Shown: one piece after another, positions 13,645 through 19,544 of the stretch
Layout: each line of letters opens with the position of its first letter
Numbering within the stretch: position 1 is the first letter of the stretch
IMG/VR virus record: IMGVR_UViG_3300024518_003808
Coordinates: 1 to 45,486 of that record
Length of the DNA: 45,486 nt
Source of the DNA: a virus
Strand: one strand, 5' to 3'
Notes under the pieces: model-generated
What the model was told of the DNA's origin: nothing
The model's database searches: none
Seen by the model: only the letters and a program-made list of their open reading frames with translations
Program-made: the position numbers and the translations under genes

Positions 13645-13674
13645 TACCTACCCAATCGGTTGGGTCGAATGCAA
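13645..13674 (-). promoter_or_regulatory. Candidate promoter-operator of the accessory operon
   Basis: On the minus strand TTGCAT (13674-13669) is followed, 18 nt later, by TAGGTA (13650-13645). The spacer contains the palindrome CCCAA-CCGA-TTGGG (13664-13651). The same CCCAA-N4-TTGGG element occurs before the integrase, and a near copy before the early HTH gene, suggesting one shared regulator. Confidence 0.5.
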
Positions 13675-13686
13675 GCTTGACCCGTC

Positions 13687-13863
13687 TCGACCACCCACGG
13701 CGCTGCGAGGCGCGCACCACGACCCGGGTGGGCGAGGGGCGACCCGGAGTCAGCGCGCCGGCGGGTGGGTCGTGAGGCGGGAGAGGAGGGGCGGGTGGGT
13801 TCCGAGGTATTCAACGAGGCGCTGCCCTGCCGTGGGATAGTCGAGCTCGCCGTGGGTGGTCGA
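13687..13863. repeat. 16-bp inverted repeat spanning non-coding region
   Basis: TCGACCACCCACGGCG (13687-13702) and its exact complement (13848-13863) are 145 bp apart. Between and beside them, GAGGCGCTGCCC occurs twice (near 13817 and 13862). No credible gene lies in 13568-14090; the open frames here are low-complexity Arg/Pro/Ser shadows. Confidence 0.6.
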
Positions 13864-13907
13864 GGCGCTGCCCGGCGAGCGTGTCGCATCCAACGGAAAG
13901 CGACACA

Positions 13908-13967
13908 GTGAGGGCGACGTGAGGGCGACGACACGGTGAGGGCGACGTGAGGGCGACGTGAGGGCAG
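13908..13967. repeat. Five-copy 11-bp tandem repeat, iteron-like
   Basis: GTGAGGGCGAC occurs at 13908, 13919, 13936 and 13947, with a degenerate copy at 13958. Copies 1-2 and 3-5 are contiguous, with a 6-bp spacer between the groups. This is spacing of one helical turn per unit, as in replication iterons or multi-site operators. The region is followed by a C-tract and the palindrome TTGGGGCCCCAA (14014-14025). Confidence 0.6.
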
Positions 13968-14090
13968 CGAGGGGCCCGGAGGGGATAGAATCGACCCCCC
14001 CCGCCCCCCCCATTTGGGGCCCCAACGCGCGCCCGTTGCGGTAGCGCTATGGACCCACCCGTTCACGCTCCGGCTCTGGAGTCCCTCGTT

Positions 14091-14420
14091 TCAGCCGCCG
14101 CGAGTGGAGCGGTGACCCAGCGTCTTCCGGCTCTTGGTGCTGAATACGCCGCGGTCATAGAGCAGTCCAGAACGCGGTCTTTGGGCGAGTTCGGGAATGA
14201 GTTCGGCGGGGGCGCATCCCAGGGCGATGGCGATGGCGCAGAGGGATCCGAGCCTGGTGGTTGCCCAGCGTCCGTTGGAGAGGGAGGCGATGGACTTCAT
14301 GCCGACCCCGGAGGCGGCGGCGATATCGACTCGTCGGAGGTTGGCAGCTCGGGAGAGTCGATCGAGAGGGGCCTCGGCCATGGTGGCATCGGGTGTGGGT
14401 TTGGGGTCGTACTTGCTCAT
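14091..14420 (-). CDS. XRE-type helix-turn-helix protein
   Basis: 109 aa from the ATG at 14420, overlapping the upstream stop (ATGA). Residues ~20-75 fit the Cro/CI-XRE HTH: LDRLSRAANLRRVDIAAASG, then KSIASLSNGRW, then the LGSLCAIAIALGCAPAELIP helix that is standard in XRE proteins. It probably binds an operator in the phage control region and, with the RHH-like protein before it, forms a two-gene regulatory unit divergent from the 14809 gene. A lysogeny repressor is one candidate. Confidence 0.7.
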   Translation of the reverse strand: MSKYDPKPTPDATMAEAPLDRLSRAANLRRVDIAAASGVGMKSIASLSNGRWATTRLGSLCAIAIALGCAPAELIPELAQRPRSGLLYDRGVFSTKSRKTLGHRSTRGG

Positions 14421-14743
14421 TGGGTGGCTTTGCCTTTTTGGAACTTCGAGCCACGGAATTCGGGTCGGACATCGCGATCGTCGAGGCCGATATGGTTGAG
14501 GAGGATGATGCTGGCGGCGATGCCGATCCCATCGGGGCCAAGGTTGACGGCTTGGCTTCGGCATTCGGCGAGGTAGGTGGCGAGGATGGCCCAGGCCGCG
14601 GTGGAGGTAGCGACATTCCAGGCGTCGGCGATAGTGCCGAGGTCGGCCCGTTCGCCTGGTCGGAGGCAGACGGAGACTCGTTCGGTGCGGTTGAGCTCGG
14701 GGAGCTGCGCGACGGAGCCGGAGCTGAGTTTTTGGCCTCGCAT
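14417..14743 (-). CDS. Ribbon-helix-helix-like DNA-binding protein
   Basis: 108 aa, ATG at 14743 with only a weak ribosome site. Residues ~20-65 (TERVSVCLRPGERADLGTIA, then DAWNVATSTAAWAILATYL) have the short strand and two amphipathic helices of RHH/MetJ-Arc regulators. The C-terminal part is helical with a basic end. Coupled to the XRE-type gene downstream. Its own start lies at the divergent regulatory region 14744-14808. Confidence 0.55.
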   Translation of the reverse strand: MRGQKLSSGSVAQLPELNRTERVSVCLRPGERADLGTIADAWNVATSTAAWAILATYLAECRSQAVNLGPDGIGIAASIILLNHIGLDDRDVRPEFRGSKFQKGKATQ

Positions 14744-14808
14744 TGGGATGGTGGAGGCTACCAGTCCCCAATGGCTTGGTCTACCTTGGGGCTAGAGAAG
14801 GAGTCGGC
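14744..14808. promoter_or_regulatory. Divergent regulatory region with CCCCAA / TTGGGG arms
   Basis: CCCCAA (14766-14771) and TTGGGG (14786-14791) form an inverted pair 14 bp apart, between the leftward regulator pair and the rightward gene at 14809. The half-sites equal those of the CCCAA-N4-TTGGG operators elsewhere, but with wider spacing. Confidence 0.4.
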
Positions 14809-15030
14809 ATGTCGATTTGGAAGGTACGTTTCAGGGAATTCGGGTCGGAGCATGTGGAAGCGGAGTCGATAGAGGCGGCATCGTCGAAGGCGCTGAGTGT
14901 GGTGTCGCTCGAGTTGGAGTTGGAGGTGGAGGTTAGGGAGGAGCCGGCGGTCCGCGAGGAGTTGCTGGAGGCCCGGGCCACGCTGGAGGTGGTGGGGGTG
15001 GAGTTGGTCGCTCCGCGGGTGATTCGGTGA
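14809..15030 (+). CDS. Small hypothetical protein
   Basis: 73 aa, ATG at 14809 behind AAGGAG (14797-14802). The sequence starts MSIWKVRFREFGSEHVEAES and continues with helices rich in Glu, Leu and Val (LELELEVEVREEPAVREELL). Compact acidic alpha-beta protein, not recognised. First gene rightward from the divergent control region and likely expressed under the neighbouring regulators. Confidence 0.6.
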   Translation: MSIWKVRFREFGSEHVEAESIEAASSKALSVVSLELELEVEVREEPAVREELLEARATLEVVGVELVAPRVIR

Positions 15031-15111
15031 GATGCGGTGCCACCGTGGCGCGTATGATCGCCGGGGATACGGCCACGCGGTGAATCGCCTCGACCCGTGT
15101 CGGGCGTGCGC

Positions 15112-15129
15112 TGCGACCGATCGGTCGCA
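15112..15129. promoter_or_regulatory. 18-bp perfect palindrome
   Basis: TGCGACCGATCGGTCGCA lies about 100 bp before the exported-protein gene in an otherwise non-coding stretch (15031-15229). It is a candidate operator for a dimeric regulator. Confidence 0.5.
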
Positions 15130-15229
15130 TCGTCGCATCATCTCGCGTGGCGACGCCGGCCAGCTCCCCGAGGTACGACCGGCACTGTGGCATCGGCTCG
15201 GGACGTTTCCGTCAGACAGCGAGGTCGCG

Positions 15230-15691
15230 ATGGCACCGCGACGGTGGCTCCATCGGCTGCGGGTGGGTTCGCTGCCGCCACTGCTCGCGCTTTTGCTGCT
15301 TGCGGTCGATGCCAGCGCGCAAGGGACCGCCGAGACGGTGCTGCTGCGGTGGGTGGATCCGAGTCCCGATCCGGGGGCGACTGGCTTCGTCGTCCACCTG
15401 GAGGTGGGTGAGGTGGTGACCGATCTGGCGTATGCGGTCGGCGATGGCTCGATGAGTGAAGACGGTCGCGTCTACAGCGTGTTCGTGGGGATAGGGCCCG
15501 GGGAGACGCACGTTTCGGTATCCGCGACTGCGGCCGAGGGTGTCTTCGCGACGACCTGGAGCGAGGGATCCGAGGTACGGACGTACCAGCCGACGACGCT
15601 GTGCAGCCGCGCGGACTTCACCGCGGACGGCATCGTCGGGGGGCCCGATTTCGGGATTTTTGCGGGGGTATTCGGCCGGATTTGCGACTGA
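15230..15691 (+). CDS. Exported protein with FN3-like domain and dockerin-like tail (accessory gene)
   Basis: 153 aa, ATG at 15230 preceded by GAGG. Residues 1-31 are a clear signal peptide (basic start, PPLLALLLLAVDA core, cleavage after SA-Q). Residues ~35-115 form a beta-sandwich-like domain (ETVLLRWVDPSPDPGATGF ... ETHVSVSATAAEG). The end, CSRADFTADGIVGGPDFGIF then AGVFGRIC, is a single dockerin/EF-hand-like calcium loop flanked by cysteines. Such proteins act outside the cytoplasm. Here the gene is isolated between control regions, so it is likely a lysogenic-conversion or accessory gene rather than a virion part. Confidence 0.7.
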   Translation: MAPRRWLHRLRVGSLPPLLALLLLAVDASAQGTAETVLLRWVDPSPDPGATGFVVHLEVGEVVTDLAYAVGDGSMSEDGRVYSVFVGIGPGETHVSVSATAAEGVFATTWSEGSEVRTYQPTTLCSRADFTADGIVGGPDFGIFAGVFGRICD

Positions 15692-15971
15692 TCGAGTTGC
15701 GAACGCAAGTTCGTGCCGTGGTGTCGGGCTGCCGCCCGAGGAAACTGGAAGAGGGAGAGGGCTTTGAGGCGGGGGGTGAGGGAGCTGGGTGGTGCGGATT
15801 GGCTCGGTGTTCGGGGTGAGCCGCCCTTCCCGCCGATTGGGGCCCGTCGGGGCGTTCCCTCTCCGTTTCGTACTCAGAGGTCGGAGCGGCCGGACGCACG
15901 CGATAGCAACGAGATCGGTGTTTGACAACATTGGAAACGTCGCGCTGGGCTGGTTGGGGTGAGAGGGCAAA
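15692..15971. other. Non-coding stretch before the late genes
   Basis: No credible gene. It holds a TTGACA at 15922-15927, a good -35, but no clear -10 at 16-18 bp. As the only sizeable gap before the long rightward gene run, it is the best place for the late promoter. Confidence 0.35.
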
Positions 15972-16211
15972 ATGACTAGTGGTCGGTGCGGGAAGCCTCC
16001 GAACATGGACGATATCGGCCCGGATCCGCTGGTGGAGGAGTGGAAGAGCGACCGTGGCGCCGAGGAGCGGCACTACTTTTTGAGCCGCGGCGGTGCGGAG
16101 AGCTTCGAGCAGTATCTGTTCGGAGTGAACCCGCAGCTATTCAGTGACCCGGAGATCAGCAGTATCAAGGATTACCTGCTCGCGATCCTTCGCGAGCGCA
16201 ACAAGGGGGGG
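15972..16211 (+). CDS. Upstream part of a frame-conflicted gene
   Basis: The ATG at 15972 follows GAGAGGG. The frame gives about 80 natural residues (DPLVEEWKSDRGAEERHYFL ... FEQYLFGVNPQLF ... SIKDYLLAILRERNKGG). At a run of seven G (16205-16211) the protein-like signal moves to the +1 frame, which starts EVAQKQKTIILMN. The original frame has no stop and would run as Arg/Gly/His-rich nonsense into the endolysin. Either the two halves are one protein made by slippage, the G-run is miscounted, or the second half starts at the GTG 16216. Function unknown. Confidence 0.55.
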
Positions 16212-16215
16212 CGAG

Positions 16216-16473
16216 GTGGCCCAGAAGCAGAAGACGATCATCTTGATGAACATGAGAAGGATCCAGCCGGAGACGAAGGAGGCGCTGCTCGACTGCCAGG
16301 ACGGCGACATCATCGGGGTGCTGCCCGAGGAGCTCGACTCGATCATGCCGATCACGTTCTACGGCGAGTCGATGGCGGAGGCGGTGAGCGCGAGTCCCGT
16401 GCCGTCGAAGGGTCGCGCGGGCCGCACGCCGGAGGGCAAGAAGGCGAGTCGGACGGCGAGCCTGCTGGAGTGA
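16216..16473 (+). CDS. Downstream part of the frame-conflicted gene
   Basis: From the GTG at 16216 the frame gives 85 residues: VAQKQKTIILMNMRRIQPET, KEALLDCQDGDIIGVLPEEL, a short beta stretch (SIMPITFYGES) and a basic tail (GRAGRTPEGKKASRT). The G-run just upstream could serve as a ribosome site. The stop TGA at 16471-16473 overlaps the endolysin GTG. Not recognised. Confidence 0.6.
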   Translation: MAQKQKTIILMNMRRIQPETKEALLDCQDGDIIGVLPEELDSIMPITFYGESMAEAVSASPVPSKGRAGRTPEGKKASRTASLLE

Positions 16474-16970
16474 ATGTCACGGCGTATGGCGTGGCCGAGC
16501 GCTTCATCGGGATCAAGGAAGTCCCTGGCACTGAGCACAACCCACAAATCTTAGCGATGCTGCGGCTCGATGACGTGTGGCCGGAAGGCGACGAAGTGCC
16601 CTGGTGCTCGGCGTTTGTGAACTGGGTCGCATGGTTGTTGCGGCTTCGCCGCAGCGAGAGTCTGCGCGCTCGAAGCTGGCTCGAGGTGGGCGACGGGATC
16701 CCGCTCCACGCCGCCCGGCCGGGTTTTGATGTGGTGGTGCTCAAGCGTGGGGGCGGTGATCAACCGGGCGCCGAGGTGCTCGACGCTCCGGGTCATGTGG
16801 GATTCTTTTCGAGTGCCGAGTTCAGCATCCACGGCGGGCTTCCGACCGCGGTCGATCTGCTGGGCGGGAACCAGGGCGACCGGGTTTCGATTGCGAGGTA
16901 TCCTGCGGATCGGATTCTCGGGGTGCGGAGGTTGCATCTTGACTATGGGAGGTTGCACTATGGGTCATAA
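16470..16970 (+). CDS. Endolysin, TIGR02594-type cysteine peptidase/amidase
   Basis: 166 aa from the GTG at 16470, coupled by GTGA. It follows the TIGR02594 (NlpC/P60-related) pattern from end to end: AERFIGIKEVPGTEHNPQI, then DEVPWCSAFVNW with catalytic C46, ARSWLEVGDGIP, GFDVVVLKRG, GHVGFF with H109, and LGGNQGDRVSI. Members cleave peptidoglycan peptide bonds for host lysis. No signal peptide is present, so the holin must release it. It lies before the terminase genes, far from the holin/spanin cluster at 44.3-45.4 kb, although on a circle both belong to the late transcript. Confidence 0.85.
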   Translation: MNVTAYGVAERFIGIKEVPGTEHNPQILAMLRLDDVWPEGDEVPWCSAFVNWVAWLLRLRRSESLRARSWLEVGDGIPLHAARPGFDVVVLKRGGGDQPGAEVLDAPGHVGFFSSAEFSIHGGLPTAVDLLGGNQGDRVSIARYPADRILGVRRLHLDYGRLHYGS

Positions 16971-17394
16971 GAGCGGCCTGCGACACGCAGGTGCGGTTGG
17001 CAAGCCTGCGGCTCGCGACGTTGGCGCCGAGCTGCGTGAGGGCACGGCCCTCGACATCGCGGAGCTGTGCGAACGCCACGCCGAGCGGAGCGTGAAGACG
17101 CTGGTCGACGTGCAGCGCAGCCGGAAGGCCACAGCCACAGCCAAGGTCGCCGCGGCGAACTCGATCCTCGATCGCGTTGCCGGCCGTCCGGCCACCCAGG
17201 AGCGCGAGCAGAACGAGGGCGGGCTCACGATCGTGGTGAATCAGCTCTACCTCGATGGCAAGCCGGAGGTGGTCGAGATCAAGCCCGTCGCGACCGAGGC
17301 GGAGATTGTGGCGGATGATCGGCCGAGCGCATCCGAGATCGACCTGCACGGCGATGGGGCGTCGATCGTCGTCAAAAGCCCTCTTGCCCGCTAG
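16960..17394 (+). CDS. Probable small terminase subunit
   Basis: 144 aa, ATG at 16960 with GGGAGG at 16947-16952, overlapping the endolysin end by 11 nt. The helical segment ALDIAELCERHAERSVKTLV, then RSRKATATAKVAAANSILDR and VAGRP, is typical of small terminase or terminase-associated phage proteins. Position shortly before the large subunit supports this. No N-terminal HTH is evident beyond the central helices. The C-terminal half is acidic and beta-like (VVNQLYLDGKPEVVEIKPV). Confidence 0.6.
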   Translation: MGHKSGLRHAGAVGKPAARDVGAELREGTALDIAELCERHAERSVKTLVDVQRSRKATATAKVAAANSILDRVAGRPATQEREQNEGGLTIVVNQLYLDGKPEVVEIKPVATEAEIVADDRPSASEIDLHGDGASIVVKSPLAR

Positions 17395-17424
17395 CCTTGG
17401 GCGGGTGATGAGGAGGACATTCTG

Positions 17425-17664
17425 GTGAATGGCACGGAACCGATGAAGAAGGGCAAGGCCGGCAAGCGCGCTTCGAGGCGTCCGACCGGCATGGGCAAGT
17501 CGGCCGACTCGCCGCCGCGCAGCATGGAGAAGTCTCTGAACGCGGACAACTCCGAGGAGGGCTTCGCCCCGTTCGCGAAGCCGAGCGGCGCCTTTGAGGC
17601 CGTCGACCCCGACGGCGGATACGCCGGCAACGTGGTCGGGCCGCAGAGCAAGCCGGTCGTCTGA
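17425..17664 (+). CDS. Small basic/disordered hypothetical protein
   Basis: 79 aa from the GTG at 17425, after GAGGAGGAC. The N-terminal half is Lys/Arg/Ser-rich (MKKGKAGKRASRRPTGMG); the second half is Pro/Gly/Asp-rich. No fold is visible. The next ATG overlaps its stop (TGATG). Confidence 0.55.
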   Translation: MNGTEPMKKGKAGKRASRRPTGMGKSADSPPRSMEKSLNADNSEEGFAPFAKPSGAFEAVDPDGGYAGNVVGPQSKPVV

Positions 17665-17783
17665 TGGGAGCGAAGAAGAGGAAGAAAGCAGCCCGGCGGC
17701 CGAAGCGGCCGGCGGCCAAGAGGCCCACCGCGTCGCAGCGCTTGCGCGCCTGGCTCGCGAAGTGGGTTGGAGGAGCACGATGA
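17664..17783 (+). CDS. 39-aa highly basic peptide
   Basis: ATG at 17664 overlaps the upstream stop. The product is Lys/Arg/Ala/Pro-rich (MGAKKRKKAARRPKRPAAKR) with a short Trp-containing helix at the end (RLRAWLAKWVGG). It could neutralise or bind DNA during packaging. The next gene overlaps as ATGA (17780-17783). Confidence 0.5.
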   Translation: MGAKKRKKAARRPKRPAAKRPTASQRLRAWLAKWVGGAR

Positions 17784-17962
17784 AGCCCGTGAAGACGACA
17801 GGCGCCGAAGGCACGATGCCCGGCCCGCTCGACAAGCCGCTCGACAAGCCGCCGATGCAGTACGTCGCATCGGAGAATGTGGCCCCGACGATTCAGGGCG
17901 CGGTGCCGTTCGATCTCCCGCTCGACAACGCCGGCGACCTCTCGAAGAAGTTCGCCGGCTGA
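17780..17962 (+). CDS. 60-aa hypothetical protein
   Basis: Coupled ATG at 17780 with AGGAGCACG upstream. Pro/Asp/Leu-rich and repetitive at the start (PLDKPLDKPP), then VASENVAPTIQGAVPFDLPL and NAGDLSKKFAG. Unrecognised. Fills the gap before the large terminase subunit. Confidence 0.5.
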   Translation: MKPVKTTGAEGTMPGPLDKPLDKPPMQYVASENVAPTIQGAVPFDLPLDNAGDLSKKFAG

Positions 17963-17997
17963 TATCTCCCAGTGAGCGGGATGTTTGGTGATCGTTG

Positions 17998-19296
17998 ATG
18001 CCGGAAATCACGCTGCCCAACAACTGGCGACCGCGCGAGTACCAAGAGCCATTCTGGCGTGCGATGGAAGGCGGGACGCGGCGCGCGGTGTGTGTATGGC
18101 ACCGTCGCGCGGGCAAGGATCTCACCGCCATCCACTACTGCGCCACCCAGGCCTTCCAGCGGCGCGGCCTGTATTGGCATCTCTTCCCCACATACAACCA
18201 GGGTCGCAAGGCGATCTGGGAGGGGATGGACAAGGACGGAACACCCTTCCTCGAAGCCTTCCCTGAAGGGACTTGGTACCGCAAGCGCGACGACGATATG
18301 ACGCTCTGGCTCCAGGGCGGAAGCAAGTACCAAGTCGTCGGCACCGATCACATCGACCGACTGATGGGCGCAAATCCTATCGGCGTCATCGTCAGCGAGT
18401 ATGCGATTCAGAACCCCGCCGCATGGGAACTCATCAGCCCCATTCTCACGGAGAATGGCGGGTGGGCGGTCTTCGTCTATACGCCCCGGGCGCGCAACCA
18501 TGGCTATCACCTGTACAAGTACGCGCAGGATCACCCCGATACGTGGTTCAGCGAGCTGCTCACGGTGGATGACACCAAGTCGGTCAACGAAGATGTCCTG
18601 GCCGAGGAGAAGGATCGACAGGTCCGCGAGTTCTTCGAGCAGGAGTACTACTGCAGCTTCAATGCAGCGCTAGTAGGGTCGATCTATGGCGACACGCTGG
18701 AGTGGCTCTACGAGCACGAACGGATTGGCGTGGTCCCTCGCAAGCCGGAGAAGGTCGTCTACACGGGATGGGATCTGGGGATTGGGGACTCGACGGCGAT
18801 CTGGTTCGCACAGCAAGTCGGCCGCGAGACACGCATCATCGACTACTACGAGAAGTCAGGCGAGCCGATCGATCACTACGTGAAGGTCTTGCGCGATAAA
18901 GGCTACATCTACGGTGACGCCTATCTGCCGCATGACGCTGGCTCCCGCGAGCTCGGGACCGGGCTGACGATCGAAGAGCAGCTCCGCAGCCTGGGCGTGC
19001 GATGCCGGGTCAGCGGGAAGTTCCCGATCTCGGACCAGCACGCCGCGGTACGCACCTTTCTCCGGGGTTGCTTCATTGCCGAGAAGGAGTGCGAGCGCGG
19101 CATCCAGGCGCTTCGCGAGTACGTCAAGCAGGCGATCGAGAACGAGCGCGGCCCGGATGGGGAGGTGCTCTATCGCGACCGCCCCCTCCATAACTGGGCA
19201 TCGCACGGAGCTTCGGCACTTGCGACCCTGGCGCTGGGGATGCGACCGGAATTCGAGGGGGAATGGCAGCAGCCGGACGCGTCCTACGTGGTGTGA
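17998..19296 (+). CDS. terL: Large terminase subunit
   Basis: 432 aa from the ATG at 17998. The ATPase Walker A-like motif is WHRRAGKD at 34-41 and the Walker B VIVSE is at 130-134 (motor part). The C-terminal RNase H-like nuclease begins with YTGWDLGIGD (D258), with later acidic positions around HDAG and H-A-L. It drives DNA into the prohead and cuts the concatemer. Length is typical. Position before the portal is standard for P22-like podoviruses. Confidence 0.9.
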   Translation: MPEITLPNNWRPREYQEPFWRAMEGGTRRAVCVWHRRAGKDLTAIHYCATQAFQRRGLYWHLFPTYNQGRKAIWEGMDKDGTPFLEAFPEGTWYRKRDDDMTLWLQGGSKYQVVGTDHIDRLMGANPIGVIVSEYAIQNPAAWELISPILTENGGWAVFVYTPRARNHGYHLYKYAQDHPDTWFSELLTVDDTKSVNEDVLAEEKDRQVREFFEQEYYCSFNAALVGSIYGDTLEWLYEHERIGVVPRKPEKVVYTGWDLGIGDSTAIWFAQQVGRETRIIDYYEKSGEPIDHYVKVLRDKGYIYGDAYLPHDAGSRELGTGLTIEEQLRSLGVRCRVSGKFPISDQHAAVRTFLRGCFIAEKECERGIQALREYVKQAIENERGPDGEVLYRDRPLHNWASHGASALATLALGMRPEFEGEWQQPDASYVV

Positions 19297-19314
19297 TATC
19301 CACTAGGGATGAGC

Positions 19315-19542
19315 ATGGCGATGGAACTTCGGGTTCGCTCGCTCGAATCGGAGAACGAGAAGCTCCGCAGCGAGATCGAGGCGGCGCAGAAATCCATCAT
19401 CGATCGCACGGAGCTGTTCGACAAGCGGATCGGGCTCCTCGAGGAGGGGCGCAATCCGTTGTCGAACCGCCCGCCGTTCATCATTCCTGAGTTTCCGATG
19501 AAGCTGTACGAACTGGGGCTCGCGCCCCCGACGGAGTCGTAA
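19315..19542 (+). CDS. Small coiled-coil protein
   Basis: 75 aa; ATG at 19315 has AGGG at good distance (19305-19308), while the ATG at 19309 is too close to it. MAMELRVRSLESENEKLRSE followed by IEAAQKSIIDRTELFDKRIG forms a heptad coiled coil over ~45 residues; the Pro-rich tail is NPLSNRPPFIIPEFPMKLYE. It lies between terminase and portal, perhaps an assembly cofactor. Family not recognised. Confidence 0.6.
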   Translation: MAMELRVRSLESENEKLRSEIEAAQKSIIDRTELFDKRIGLLEEGRNPLSNRPPFIIPEFPMKLYELGLAPPTES

Positions 19543-19544
19543 GC

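Noticed and set aside
13908-13967. CRISPR-like array
   Set aside because: 11-bp units with no regular spacers and no cas genes; better described as tandem iteron-like repeats.
13572-14066. Minus-strand 164-codon open frame over the repeat region
   Set aside because: Low-complexity Arg/Pro/Ser composition, spans the tandem repeats and operator, no ribosome site; region judged non-coding.
15618-16073. Minus-strand open frame across 15.6-16.1 kb
   Set aside because: Pro/Arg/Ser-rich shadow overlapping the dockerin-like tail and the start of the late operon; no start signal.
15972-16970. Single 332-aa gene ending in the endolysin domain
   Set aside because: The middle third is a shadow of the +1 frame; the endolysin has its own coupled GTG at 16470.
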